Shown: in pieces, positions 18,365 to 28,031 of the stretch | Layout of the letters: each line of letters starts with the position of its first letter | Position numbering within the stretch: the first letter of the stretch is position 1 | NCBI GenBank assembly: GCA_005223185.1 | Contig: NJBN01000002.1 | Span: 186,001-250,000, forward strand | Direction: 5' to 3' | DNA length: 64,000 bases | Source of the DNA: a candidate division LCP-89 bacterium B3_LCP | GTDB lineage: Bacteria > Electryoneota > B3-LCP | Program-made: the position numbers and the translations under genes | Notes under the pieces: model-generated | Told to the model about the DNA's origin: nothing | Database searches by the model: none | The model's input: the letters and a program-made list of their open reading frames with translations, nothing else

Positions 18365-20380
18365 ATGCCAGTGTATTATAAAACAGTGCGCTGGGTGAGC
18401 GTCTTCTTTGTGCTCATTTCAGTGCTTTTTACCTCATGCCAGACGGAACAACCATACGTCCCCAAAGATCAGAAGTTGATAATCTTAGGATTTGATGGAG
18501 TTGATCCCGGATGGATGATGAAATGGATGAATGAAGGAAAACTCCCCAATCTGCAGAAATTAAAACAAACCGGCTATTACCATGAATTGGGCTCAACCAT
18601 TCCGCCCCAATCCCCGGTTGCCTGGTCTTCGTTTGCGACCGGAACAAATCCCGGCGGTCATGGAATATTTGATTTTTTGAAGAGACATACCGACAGCTAT
18701 CTGCCGGACATTGCCACTACGGATTTGCAACCGCCGGAACTCACCCTGGGATTGTTTCAATCAGAATCAGCGCATGGAATACCTACCCGAGGCGGTGTGT
18801 CATTCTGGAAAGTAGCCGCAGATTCAGGCGTGCGCGCCACATTATTAACTATTCCATACTCCTTCCCCCCGGAAGACGTATCACCAGGCAGGATGTTATC
18901 CGGCTTAGGCACTCCTGACATACGCGGCACCAACTCGACTTTTACCTATATGGCTACTGACTTGACGCCTGACGAGTTAGCTGAACCGGTTGCCGGTGGC
19001 AGATTAGTTAAGATAAATGAGATAAACGGTCAGATAGCTGCATACATCGATGCCCTGATCAATCCTAAGACAAAAGAACGCACTCAGATTCCCATCAACT
19101 TCGGCGTGAGGGATGACGGAACCGTGGAACTTCGTTTAGATGACGAAACTACCCTCATTAAAGCTGGATCATGGAGTGAATGGATGCCGTTCCACGTGAA
19201 GATCACTCCCTTTATGACCGTCACCGGAATCTGCCGGTTTTTCCTGTTCAGCACTAAACCGGAATTTCGCATTTACGTAACCCCGTTGTGTCTTGATCCA
19301 GCCAACCCCTACATGCCTTTTGCCTTTCCCACAGAATTTTCCCGGGAACTCTTCGAAAAGGTCGGTTATTTCAAAACAGTTGGATGGCTGTACGATACTT
19401 CAGCGCTGAACGGAGAATATCTCTCTGACTCTCAGTGGATTGAAGACATGAAATTCCTTACGGCAGAACGGGATAGGATCTTCTATTCGGAACTCGATAG
19501 AAGGGACTGGGATCTCTTCATCGGCGTTTTTACCGATACCGACCGGGCTGCTCACATGTTTTATAGATACTTGGATACCCAGCATCCCCTGTATGATCCT
19601 GTTGAAGCAACGCAATACGGCGATGCTCTGGAATGGACTTACCGCCACATGGACCGCTTTGTTGGTGAAGTTATAGACAAATACGTGGATGAAAAAACCA
19701 CCTTGATCGTCATGTCCGACCACGGTTTCCACAGCTACCGTCGTAGCTTCAACACCAATACCTGGCTGGCGCAAAATGGCTATCTTTTCTTCAAAGGGAT
19801 GGAAGATTTGCTTTCCGGGCAGGATATCCCGGAAGAATTGTATCCTGAAGGAGATTTCTTCCCTGAAGTCGTATGGAGCAAGACTAAGGCTTATTCACTG
19901 GGAACTGGGCAGATCTACTTTAATTTGCGAGGTAGAGAGAGCCGTGGTATTGTGCGCCCCGGCGAAGAATACACCGATCTTTTAGATGAAATAAGCGAAA
20001 AGCTGATGAAATTAAGAGATCCTTCTAATGGGGAACTCGTCTTTAAGAATATATACAAGGGTAAAGAAGTATATAACGGTCCCTTTGTGGAAATCGCACC
20101 TGATCTGCAGTTAGGTTTTGCTGAAGGTTACCGAACCTCAAAGGAGACCATGCTGGGAGGCATCACTCCGGAACTGATCACCAGCAACTTAGGTAAATGG
20201 TCCGGCGATCATTCCGCTTCGGCGGTGGAAGAGACTTCCGGAGTCCTCTTCTGCAATCGTCAGATTACCAAAGAGAACCCCGAGATCATAGATTTCGCAC
20301 CCACGGTTATGGACTTCTTCGGTATACATAAATTGCCAGAAATGGAAGGCGCATCTTTCTTCGGAACAAATGCTCGTTAA
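18365..20380 (+). CDS. lipoprotein alkaline-phosphatase-superfamily phosphodiesterase/phosphomutase-like
   Basis: A 671-residue protein with a lipoprotein signal (VLISVLFTSC) and GGAG 6 bases before the ATG. The catalytic domain has the metal-binding LGFDGVDPG, the nucleophile Ser83 in PPQSPVAW (equivalent to Thr in TFPAW-type relatives), MSDHGF, and a late GDHS. This is the type I phosphodiesterase/nucleotide pyrophosphatase fold (predicted AlkP phosphohydrolase/phosphomutase). As a lipid-anchored exported enzyme it could hydrolyse or transfer phospho-groups on the exported glycan or on glycolipids. It is the only one of the five family members here that is a lipoprotein. Confidence 0.8.
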   Translation: MPVYYKTVRWVSVFFVLISVLFTSCQTEQPYVPKDQKLIILGFDGVDPGWMMKWMNEGKLPNLQKLKQTGYYHELGSTIPPQSPVAWSSFATGTNPGGHGIFDFLKRHTDSYLPDIATTDLQPPELTLGLFQSESAHGIPTRGGVSFWKVAADSGVRATLLTIPYSFPPEDVSPGRMLSGLGTPDIRGTNSTFTYMATDLTPDELAEPVAGGRLVKINEINGQIAAYIDALINPKTKERTQIPINFGVRDDGTVELRLDDETTLIKAGSWSEWMPFHVKITPFMTVTGICRFFLFSTKPEFRIYVTPLCLDPANPYMPFAFPTEFSRELFEKVGYFKTVGWLYDTSALNGEYLSDSQWIEDMKFLTAERDRIFYSELDRRDWDLFIGVFTDTDRAAHMFYRYLDTQHPLYDPVEATQYGDALEWTYRHMDRFVGEVIDKYVDEKTTLIVMSDHGFHSYRRSFNTNTWLAQNGYLFFKGMEDLLSGQDIPEELYPEGDFFPEVVWSKTKAYSLGTGQIYFNLRGRESRGIVRPGEEYTDLLDEISEKLMKLRDPSNGELVFKNIYKGKEVYNGPFVEIAPDLQLGFAEGYRTSKETMLGGITPELITSNLGKWSGDHSASAVEETSGVLFCNRQITKENPEIIDFAPTVMDFFGIHKLPEMEGASFFGTNAR

Positions 20381-20415
20381 ATACAATCTAACAACTGAAT
20401 ACTAACTACATCACC

Positions 20416-22095
20416 ATGTCAGATAAATCTACCAAACAATCGGAAAAAATGGTGCTGCTGGGCTTGGACGGTGCCACCTTCAGATTGTTGAGACCCTGGG
20501 CAGAAGAAGGTATTCTCCCCAATTTCGCCAAACTGTTCGAAGATTCAACCTGGGGCGAATTGGCTTCAACGGTTCCTCCCACGACCCCACCCGCCTGGGC
20601 TGCCTGCATGACTGGCAAAAATCCCGGCAAACACGGGATCTTTGACTTCAGAGAATCACCGCTGAAATTCCCTGATAGGCCTTTAATCAATCTGAGTTCC
20701 ATTCAAGGGCGCAAACTGTGGCATCTCTTCGCCGCAGATGGCCGCAAGTCAGCCATAGTAAACGTTCCCATCACCTATCCGCCTCAATCGCTGGATGGTT
20801 TGATGGTATCCGGTATGATGACGCCTTCCAATGATTCGGATTATACCTACCCCGATGAACTGAAATCCGAAATAATGGGTGCGGTGGATGATTATGTGGT
20901 CAACATAGATATCCCCAAGTATGATGTGGAAATCGAAGCTGATGCGCTGCGCTTTTTGGATGATGTCGAACATTCCTTCTCCAAGCGCAAGGAGTTGTTC
21001 TATTATCTGCTGGAGAAGAAAACCTGGCACTTTTTCTTCATCGTCTTCGTCAATCTGGATCGAATTCAGCATCTCTTCTGGAAATACCTTGATCCGGAAT
21101 GTTCGCTTTACGAATCAAAGATGGCTAAGAAGCTGCGCCCGCGCATCATTAAAAGCTACCGGATGGTCGATGAAATGATCGGTGAAGTGCGCCAGAAAAT
21201 CGGCGATACTCCCATGCTCATCATGTCCGATCACGGTTTCGGTGCTACCCATCAATGGTTCAATGTCAACACCTGGTTGGCGCAGAAAGGTTACCTGAAG
21301 GTCAAGGAAGAAGTGCTGCGCAAGAAGAGGCTGTTCTCCTTCTTCATGAACCTGAACGATTCACCCGTAATTAAAGCTTTAGTTCCTAAAGCGATCCAAT
21401 CCAAACTGAGAGGAAAAATACGCGCGGGTCGTTCCACCTTCAAGAGCGACATCGAAGGCGCTCTGGATTATGACAATACCAGAGCTTTCTTCGCTTCCAT
21501 CCCCGCGCAGGGTATATTCATCAACGTCAAGCGGGACGGCGCCGGAATTGTCGAGCTTGGCGAAGAGTACGACAAACTGCGAGATGAAATTAAGGAAAAT
21601 CTGTTGCAGATAAAGGACCCCGAAACCGGCAAGAAGATAGTGGATAAGGTTTATTTCCGTGAAGAGCTGTACCACGGCGACCAGATGCAGTATGCGCCTG
21701 ACATTATCTTCGTGGCTCGCGACTACGGCTGCTTGGGGCGGCAGTTGTTCGGATTGGGATCGGTGCTGCAGCCCAGCGATAAAGTCCCCAACGGCTTCCA
21801 CCGTATGGAAGGGATTTTTCTGGCTGTAGGCCCGCAGTTCAAATCGGGTCATGAGATAAAAGGCGCTCAGATGACCAATATCGCCCCGACCGTCCTGCAT
21901 CTGACCGGTCAGGCTGTTCCTGACGATATGGACGGTGAACCGCTGTTAGATGCCTTCCAGCCCGAATTCGTCAAAGCCAATCCCGTCAAGCAGATTAAAG
22001 CCGAAGATCTCCCCGAAATGGAAAGATCCGACTTCTCCGAAGAGGAGAGTGAAGAAATCGCCAAGCGCCTCCGCAGTTTAGGATATCTGGAGTAA
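20416..22095 (+). CDS. alkaline-phosphatase-superfamily phosphodiesterase-like protein
   Basis: A 559-residue protein without signal peptide. LGLDGATF carries the first metal ligand, Thr57 in PPTTPPAW is the predicted nucleophile, MSDHGF holds Asp/His ligands, and NGFHRMEG near the end supplies a late His. It ends in RLRSLGYLE, a tail also seen in the proteins at 24125, 26115 and 28028. Relatives act on phosphodiesters or phosphosugars. Being apparently cytoplasmic, it differs in location from the lipoprotein just upstream. Its substrate is unknown. Confidence 0.8.
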   Translation: MSDKSTKQSEKMVLLGLDGATFRLLRPWAEEGILPNFAKLFEDSTWGELASTVPPTTPPAWAACMTGKNPGKHGIFDFRESPLKFPDRPLINLSSIQGRKLWHLFAADGRKSAIVNVPITYPPQSLDGLMVSGMMTPSNDSDYTYPDELKSEIMGAVDDYVVNIDIPKYDVEIEADALRFLDDVEHSFSKRKELFYYLLEKKTWHFFFIVFVNLDRIQHLFWKYLDPECSLYESKMAKKLRPRIIKSYRMVDEMIGEVRQKIGDTPMLIMSDHGFGATHQWFNVNTWLAQKGYLKVKEEVLRKKRLFSFFMNLNDSPVIKALVPKAIQSKLRGKIRAGRSTFKSDIEGALDYDNTRAFFASIPAQGIFINVKRDGAGIVELGEEYDKLRDEIKENLLQIKDPETGKKIVDKVYFREELYHGDQMQYAPDIIFVARDYGCLGRQLFGLGSVLQPSDKVPNGFHRMEGIFLAVGPQFKSGHEIKGAQMTNIAPTVLHLTGQAVPDDMDGEPLLDAFQPEFVKANPVKQIKAEDLPEMERSDFSEEESEEIAKRLRSLGYLE

Positions 22096-22119
22096 AACAA
22101 AATCTCAATATGTCATTCT

Positions 22120-22230
22120 GTCCGAAGGACTCCTATGGAGAGCACCAATTCATTGGTGCGAAGAATCTCATAGGCCATACGATCACTTCAGTGATCTTGA
22201 CTGGTCTAAGCCCCAGAATTTATTCTGGGG
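22120..22230. repeat. intergenic hairpin array with constant TTYA centre (array A)
   Basis: The 177-base gap 22096-22272 contains a run of palindromes. GCACCAA-TTCA-TTGGTGC is at 22142-22159, GATCAC-TTCA-GTGATC at 22181-22196, and CCCCAGAA-TTTA-TTCTGGGG at 22211-22230, preceded by a small GTCC-GAA-GGAC (22120-22130). Stems are unrelated in sequence, but the centre is always TTCA or TTTA. The same design recurs at 57346-57553 and 58829-58952. Confidence 0.75.
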
Positions 22231-22272
22231 TACTGCCTATGGAATAATACAAAAACCTGAAACATAGATAAC

Positions 22273-23280
22273 ATGAAAAAAATCGTCATCAATCTGATCA
22301 AAATCCTCGTAACCGTCACCATCATCTATCTCATCTTCAAGAAATTCCAGATAGGGTTTGATGATATCCTGGCTTCTTTTACACACCAGCCCGGTTGGTT
22401 TGCCATGTCTTTCCTCATGCAGGTGGGAGCGATCCTGTTCTCCATCATGCGCTGGAACGTGCTTCTTAAAGGGCAAGACTTAAATGTGCCTTTCCCGCAT
22501 AAAATCAAAACTTTCTTGGTTGGTAGATTCTTGGGAACGTTCACCCCCACAGGCGTGGGCCTGGAAGCCTACAAAGCCTATGATATTGCCAGATATACTG
22601 GTAAAACCGAAGCTTCCGTTTCCGTAGTGTTAATCGAGAAGATGATAGGAACTTTCTTTTCCCTTAGCATCTTGGTTCTGATCACTCTGCCGTTCTTCGT
22701 AGGCTCAATAAATGTGAAATTCCTGTATGTCTTCGGAGCGTTCTTTGCCGTTTTGCTGCTTCTGGCTCTGGTTCTGTTATTCAGCCCCGGTCTCTTGCGA
22801 ACATTCCTGAAATTAAACTTCCCCTTAAAGGGCAAGATCGAAAAACCGTTGAACAAGATGGTGGATGCCTTCACCATCTACAGCGAGAGAAAGGGAAGCC
22901 TGCTGCAGGCAATTCTGCTGGGGCTGGTAGTTTATCTGTTCTGGTTCTTGACCTACTTCACCAATTCTCTTGCCTTAGGAGCTGGATTAGCATTATCCGA
23001 CGTGTTGAAGGTCGGTCCCATGACCCAGATCGCCACCATGATCCCCCTTTCGATCGCCGGTATAGGACTGCGCGAAGGTGCCTTTATGGGACTGTTGGAC
23101 AGTCTTGGTCTAGTGGGGGGTGCTTCTTCCACAGCACGCAGTGCCATGATGCTGTCAGCTACTATGGTCTATTTCGTGTCCATCTCGGTGAACATTTTCG
23201 GAGCCATCATTTTCCTGACCAGGAAGACCGATTATAAAAAGCAGATGGAAGAGATGAAAAAACAGCGTGCGGGTGATTAA
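22273..23280 (+). CDS. flippase-like membrane protein (lysylphosphatidylglycerol synthase TM family, UPF0104)
   Basis: A 335-residue polytopic protein with about eight hydrophobic segments. It carries the family block GRFLGTFTPTGVGLEAYKAY and a later IPLSIAGIGLREG motif, both characteristic of the LPG_synthase_TM/AglD-type domain. Family members are the integral part of MprF and are proposed to move lipids or lipid-linked sugars across the membrane. No catalytic aminoacyl domain is attached. Among glycosyltransferases and exported phosphodiesterases it is a candidate flippase for the locus, because no Wzx is present in the window. Confidence 0.82.
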   Translation: MKKIVINLIKILVTVTIIYLIFKKFQIGFDDILASFTHQPGWFAMSFLMQVGAILFSIMRWNVLLKGQDLNVPFPHKIKTFLVGRFLGTFTPTGVGLEAYKAYDIARYTGKTEASVSVVLIEKMIGTFFSLSILVLITLPFFVGSINVKFLYVFGAFFAVLLLLALVLLFSPGLLRTFLKLNFPLKGKIEKPLNKMVDAFTIYSERKGSLLQAILLGLVVYLFWFLTYFTNSLALGAGLALSDVLKVGPMTQIATMIPLSIAGIGLREGAFMGLLDSLGLVGGASSTARSAMMLSATMVYFVSISVNIFGAIIFLTRKTDYKKQMEEMKKQRAGD

Positions 23281-23324
23281 TAAACCAGCCAGACTCGCGC
23301 CAATGTAAGGATGACATTGTTTCG

Positions 23325-24128
23325 ATGGAATGGCTTAAATCAGATCTTCACCTGCACAGCGGTGAAGATAAATTCGATATTATACCATATTCCGTTTTCG
23401 ATCTGATTGACCGTTGCAGTCAGTTGAATTTCAAGGTCATAGCGCTGACCAACCACCGCATTATGACCTATAATGAAGCCTGGCGCGATTACGCAGCCGA
23501 AAGGGAGATTCTCTTAATTCCCGGCGTGGAAGCCAACATCCTGGGTAGTCATGTAGTGATCTTAAACGCTGACGCTGATGCAAATGGTTTGAATAACTTT
23601 GAAAACCTTAAGAGTTACAAGCAAAGTCACGACGTTTTCGTTTTCGCACCGCACCCATTTTATTCCTCAGGTATATGCCTGCGGAATAAGCTGATTGACA
23701 ATGTGGAACTGTTTGACGGCATCGAACATCACCATTACTATACAAAATCCTATAACCCGAATCGGAAAGCGCGCACATTCGCTGAAGAACACAACCTGCC
23801 TTTCATAGCCAATTCTGACTGCCATCACCTGGATCATTTGGGCAGGACATATTCCTATTTGCTAGCCGACCCTACTGTTGATTCAGTTCTAACAGCACTT
23901 CGTCAAGGTGATGTAAAGATCGTTACAGAGCCGCTGAGTACACGGGAAGCAATTAATTTGATGATCTATCTGCGCGTAGGGCAGAGCAAGCGGATGGTTC
24001 GCCAATTGCTGAGAAACATAGGCTTACTGCCTGATCCTTATGAAGAACAGGCTGAATTACAGATACATCAGAAAGACAAACCGGCTTCAATTAGCCGCCC
24101 GAGCAACACCATTACAGGAAGATCATGA
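23325..24128 (+). CDS. PHP-domain metal-dependent phosphoesterase
   Basis: A 267-residue protein. The N-terminal SDLHLHSGED is the first PHP motif (metal-binding His-x-His), ALTNHR the second, and IPGVEANI the third. FAPHPFYS and the late ANSDCHHLDHLG provide the remaining His/Asp ligands. PHP proteins hydrolyse phosphate esters such as histidinol phosphate, nucleotides or phosphosugars. The stop overlaps the next start (ATGA, 24125-24128), so it is coupled to the membrane-anchored AlkP-superfamily protein. This hints at action on a product or substrate of that enzyme. Confidence 0.82.
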   Translation: MEWLKSDLHLHSGEDKFDIIPYSVFDLIDRCSQLNFKVIALTNHRIMTYNEAWRDYAAEREILLIPGVEANILGSHVVILNADADANGLNNFENLKSYKQSHDVFVFAPHPFYSSGICLRNKLIDNVELFDGIEHHHYYTKSYNPNRKARTFAEEHNLPFIANSDCHHLDHLGRTYSYLLADPTVDSVLTALRQGDVKIVTEPLSTREAINLMIYLRVGQSKRMVRQLLRNIGLLPDPYEEQAELQIHQKDKPASISRPSNTITGRS

Positions 24129-26044
24129 ATGATGATCAACTGCAAAGTCCGTTAGGAACGTTCACCTTCAGTTTTTTCGCTGGGTCCATCGGAGGAATTG
24201 TCGCGGGATTCTTCGAAATCCTGCTGATATCCGATTTCGGTGCATCACTGGCGAACTTTTCAGGACTGCTGTTCGCTGTGCTGGCTTACGGCATCTTAGG
24301 CGGAGTCATCGGTATGGGCAAAAACATCGTCGCACAGGTGATGCCTTTCCACAGGGAAAGGAGGAAAAGCCGCAGGTATTTGGGAGCCTTTATCACCGCC
24401 GCATCGACGAGTGCCGTCCTCTTTTTGATTCTGTTCTTCAGAGCCTTCCGCGACTTCCACGCCGAAAGAGTGCGCTATTTCGAGCCCACCGGATTGTTAA
24501 CGATTGTGGTACTGTTGGTTGGCATTTTCCTGCTGATGTTGATCATGAGGCTTATTTTCGCAGGACCTCTTAGGAGCTTGCTTAACTTAGTTTTAAAACC
24601 TGCAGGATATACCGTTTTGATCCTCTGCCTTCTGGCTGCAGGTTTCATTCTGGATTTTACCTTAGCGCAGGATACAGAGAAAGTGTCTTCCCAATATTCT
24701 CCGGTCAACCAGGCTGAGCTTAATGATAAACCTAACGTTATACTGATAATGGTCGATACCCTGCGCCGTGATCGTGTGGGCTGTTACGGCGACAGTAATA
24801 CCGTCTCCACGCCCAATATCGATGCGCTGGCATCGGACGGCGTAATTTATGACCAGCATTACGCGCAGGCAACTCACACTAAGCCTTCGACCGCTTCACT
24901 GCTGACTTCTAGGTATCCTACGGGGCATGGCGCGGTGCATAAGAATCAGGCTTTGCCGGGTGGAGTGACCACCCTTGCAGAAGTCTGCCATGACGCTGGC
25001 TATTACTGTGGCGGAATCGTTACCAACATAAATCTGGCGCCCATATACAACTTTCAGCAGGGTTTTCATGAATATACCTACCTGCCCCCGAAATTCTTCT
25101 TCGGTGCCAACGAAGCTGCTTCCAGGCTGGTGGTTTACGGCGTTCTGCGTCTGGTTCGCATGAAATTAGTGAAAAGCAAATACGTCTATCATTTCTATCG
25201 TAGCGGAGAAACCGTTAACGGCTATTTCGATGATTTCCTGACCCGTAATGGGGATCAGAAATTCTTTCTCTTCCTGCATTACATGGACCCTCACGACCCC
25301 TATTTCGAACATCCCTATTCCGGTTTCGGGTACGCCCGCGCCGCCATGCCTAATCCGGATCCGAAATTCGCTGAACCGTTTAAAGATTTTTATAGGCAGG
25401 ACGTCGAATATCTGGATCAGTGGATCGGTACGCTGCAGGAAAAACTTAAATCGTTGGATCTCTATGATAACTGCATGATAGTCTTCACCAGCGATCATGG
25501 CGAAGAGTTTTATGAACACGGCGGCTGGTGGCACGGGACCACTCTGCATGAAGAGCAGATACGCGTTCCCTTGATAATCAAAAAAGCCGGAACCGTCATA
25601 GGTGATAGCCTTCACACCGGGCTGACTCACAGCGTTGACGTTGCCCCTACGATTCTGACAACAATTGGTTTGGGTGTCCCTCCTGAAATGCGCGGGCGTG
25701 ATCTTTTCGCGGTGGATGTGCCTGAAAATTTCATCCCGGAAGTCTTTGCTGAAGCCGATCACGAAGGCAATGTGGTGCAGATGTTCAGAAGCGGTTCCTG
25801 GAAATACCTGCAGACCAATCCTGATAATCCTCGCAAGCGTCCGCCGCAGCAACTATTCTATCTTAACGATGATCCCGGCGAACTGAACAATCTGGTTGAC
25901 GTTGAACACTCCAAAACCAGCGAAATGCAGCTTCTGCTGAAAGCCAAATACCAGGAAGTACTCGCAGGAATGGTAGGAAGCGCAGAAACCGAAATGGATC
26001 AAGCCACCCAGGAACGCTTGCGCGCACTCGGATACACGCAGTGA
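24125..26044 (+). CDS. membrane-anchored sulfatase-fold phosphotransferase-like protein, copy 1
   Basis: A 639-residue protein with four or five N-terminal membrane segments (to about residue 180), then a sulfatase-fold (PF00884-type) domain. This begins PNVILIMVDTLRRD, with TSDHGEEFYEHGGWWHGT as metal-binding block. At the position where true sulfatases have the formylglycine Cys or Ser of C/S-x-P-S-R, this protein has Thr252 (THTKPST). Thr is the nucleophile in lipoteichoic acid synthases and phosphoethanolamine transferases. The topology and Thr therefore suggest transfer or removal of phospho-groups outside the membrane, not sulfate hydrolysis. Ends in RLRALGYTQ. Confidence 0.8.
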   Translation: MNDDQLQSPLGTFTFSFFAGSIGGIVAGFFEILLISDFGASLANFSGLLFAVLAYGILGGVIGMGKNIVAQVMPFHRERRKSRRYLGAFITAASTSAVLFLILFFRAFRDFHAERVRYFEPTGLLTIVVLLVGIFLLMLIMRLIFAGPLRSLLNLVLKPAGYTVLILCLLAAGFILDFTLAQDTEKVSSQYSPVNQAELNDKPNVILIMVDTLRRDRVGCYGDSNTVSTPNIDALASDGVIYDQHYAQATHTKPSTASLLTSRYPTGHGAVHKNQALPGGVTTLAEVCHDAGYYCGGIVTNINLAPIYNFQQGFHEYTYLPPKFFFGANEAASRLVVYGVLRLVRMKLVKSKYVYHFYRSGETVNGYFDDFLTRNGDQKFFLFLHYMDPHDPYFEHPYSGFGYARAAMPNPDPKFAEPFKDFYRQDVEYLDQWIGTLQEKLKSLDLYDNCMIVFTSDHGEEFYEHGGWWHGTTLHEEQIRVPLIIKKAGTVIGDSLHTGLTHSVDVAPTILTTIGLGVPPEMRGRDLFAVDVPENFIPEVFAEADHEGNVVQMFRSGSWKYLQTNPDNPRKRPPQQLFYLNDDPGELNNLVDVEHSKTSEMQLLLKAKYQEVLAGMVGSAETEMDQATQERLRALGYTQ

Positions 26045-26114
26045 TTAATCTGTGAAATCAGTGGTTCCGACAAAAAAACGTCAGTTTACCAAATAACTAA
26101 TCCCTTGCCAACAA

Positions 26115-28031
26115 ATGTCAAACGAAAAACCACTAAACCAGTTCACATCCTTAAAAGCCAGCCTGCAGGGTGGAATAATCGGCGGTGTAGCCGCCGGGTT
26201 GTTCGAAGTGTTATTAGTCTCACGCTGGGGAGGGAACCCTGCTAATTTATCCGCCCTTTTATTTGCTTCAATAGCCTACGGACTTCTGGGAATGATAGCA
26301 GGAATCGGTATGTGGATCTTTCTGCAAGTCGTTCCTCTCTATCGGAAAACTCGTGATAATTTCGTTCAGATGGGCGCTATCTACCTGAGCGGCTCTCTTT
26401 CTGCAATTCTATTCGTCATCATCCATTTCCTCACCTTCCGGGATTTTCACAGAGAACTGGTTCGGCATACCGATCCTTTAGGTATCGCTACCATGATCAT
26501 GCTCTTAGCCGGAGCACTAGTACTCTATCAACTGGTCAAAATCATCCTGACCGGTTTATTGGGAAGCTTCACAACGTGGCTGTTGAAACCGAAAAATACT
26601 ATTCTGATCATCTCTTTAGTTATTGTTGCAGGGATTATATTAAATATATCGTTGGCAAAAGATGCTGAGAGCACTTTCAGCCCCTTTGATGATTCTGGGC
26701 AGAGTAACTTAAAGCAAAAGCCATGCGCAATCCTGATCGTTTTAGATACGCTCAGACCAGATTACGTCAGTTGTTACGGCAGTGTCAAAGCTTCCACACC
26801 CAACTTGGATAAAATCGCTGGAAACGGCATTATATATGAACAGGTGTACGCTCAGGCTACTCACACCAAGCCTTCAACTGCCACTATCCTGACTTCGCGC
26901 TATCCTTCAGAACATCGCGCCATTCACAAATCGGAATCGCTGCCGGAAAGCGTGACTACCTTAGCTGAAGTCTTTAACCAATCCGGCTACTATTGTGGCG
27001 GTATAGTCGCCAATATCAACCTGGCGCCGGTGTTTAATTACCAGCAGGGCTTCCACGAATACAGCTACCTCCCACCGGACTTCTTCTTCGGAGCTAATGA
27101 AGCTTCTGCGAGACTGGTAATTTATGGCGTACTTCGCCTGATGCGTCTTAGATTTGTGAAGTCCGTTTACCCCTATAATTTCTATTCCAACGCTGAAAGA
27201 GTTTACGGCTATTTCGATGATTTTATGAACCGCCACAAGGGTGAAAATTTCTTCCTGTTTCTGCATTTCATGGACCCGCACGACCCCTACTTTGAACATC
27301 CCTATTCAGGCAGCGGTTACGCTCGTGCCCAGATGGAAAATCCACCCCCGGAATTAGCCACTTCCTTCATGGAATACTACCGTCAGGACATAGAATATTT
27401 GGATGAACAGATCGGACTGGTGATTGACAGATTGAAAGAATCCAATCTCTACGATAACAGCATCATAGTGATAACCAGCGACCACGGCGAGGAATTCTAT
27501 GAGCATGGTGGCTGGTGGCACGCCAACACTCTGCACGAAGAACAGGTACGCGTCCCCATGATAATCAAATATCCGGGCAATGAATATGCAGGGTCGGTAG
27601 TCAATTTTTTAACTCGCAGTATAGATATACCCCCGACGATCTTGAAGTCTTGCGACGTCCCGGTTCCAGCGGAAATGCGCGGAGAGGATCTCTTTAACGT
27701 TGATCCCGAAAACTCCGGTATCATCGATGCTTTCGCTGAATGCGATCATGGTGGTAACTCAATCCGCATGCTGCGAGTGGGTCCCTGGAAATACATAAAA
27801 ACGGATCCTGAAAGCAGGCGTAAACGCCCACCTGAACAGTTGTTTAATCTGGATTCAGATCCGTTTGAACTTAATAATCTATTCGATTCCGAACCCGAAA
27901 AAGCCACTGAAATGAAATTCCTTCTGCAGGCAAAATATCAGCAGATTCTGGCTTCGCGTGAGAGCGGTTCTGCAGTGGAACTCGATCCTGCCACACAGGA
28001 ACGGTTACGTGCTCTGGGTTACACACAATGA
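26115..28031 (+). CDS. membrane-anchored sulfatase-fold phosphotransferase-like protein, copy 2
   Basis: A close tandem paralogue of the previous gene, collinear over its whole length. It has N-terminal membrane segments, CAILIVLDTLRPD, Thr251 in THTKPSTA at the nucleophile position, TSDHGEEFYEHGGWWHAN, and the same final RLRALGYTQ. The most similar stretches are in the catalytic domain, while the membrane part has diverged more. The last bases overlap the following phosphodiesterase-like gene (ATGA at 28028). Two copies suggest two positions or two donors in the modification of the surface molecule. Confidence 0.8.
   Translation: MSNEKPLNQFTSLKASLQGGIIGGVAAGLFEVLLVSRWGGNPANLSALLFASIAYGLLGMIAGIGMWIFLQVVPLYRKTRDNFVQMGAIYLSGSLSAILFVIIHFLTFRDFHRELVRHTDPLGIATMIMLLAGALVLYQLVKIILTGLLGSFTTWLLKPKNTILIISLVIVAGIILNISLAKDAESTFSPFDDSGQSNLKQKPCAILIVLDTLRPDYVSCYGSVKASTPNLDKIAGNGIIYEQVYAQATHTKPSTATILTSRYPSEHRAIHKSESLPESVTTLAEVFNQSGYYCGGIVANINLAPVFNYQQGFHEYSYLPPDFFFGANEASARLVIYGVLRLMRLRFVKSVYPYNFYSNAERVYGYFDDFMNRHKGENFFLFLHFMDPHDPYFEHPYSGSGYARAQMENPPPELATSFMEYYRQDIEYLDEQIGLVIDRLKESNLYDNSIIVITSDHGEEFYEHGGWWHANTLHEEQVRVPMIIKYPGNEYAGSVVNFLTRSIDIPPTILKSCDVPVPAEMRGEDLFNVDPENSGIIDAFAECDHGGNSIRMLRVGPWKYIKTDPESRRKRPPEQLFNLDSDPFELNNLFDSEPEKATEMKFLLQAKYQQILASRESGSAVELDPATQERLRALGYTQ

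Noticed and set aside
24125-28031. True arylsulfatases
   Set aside because: The formylglycine motif C/S-x-P-S-R is absent; Thr occupies the nucleophile position. No anaerobic sulfatase-maturing enzyme is evident among the radical SAM proteins, which carry B12-like domains instead.
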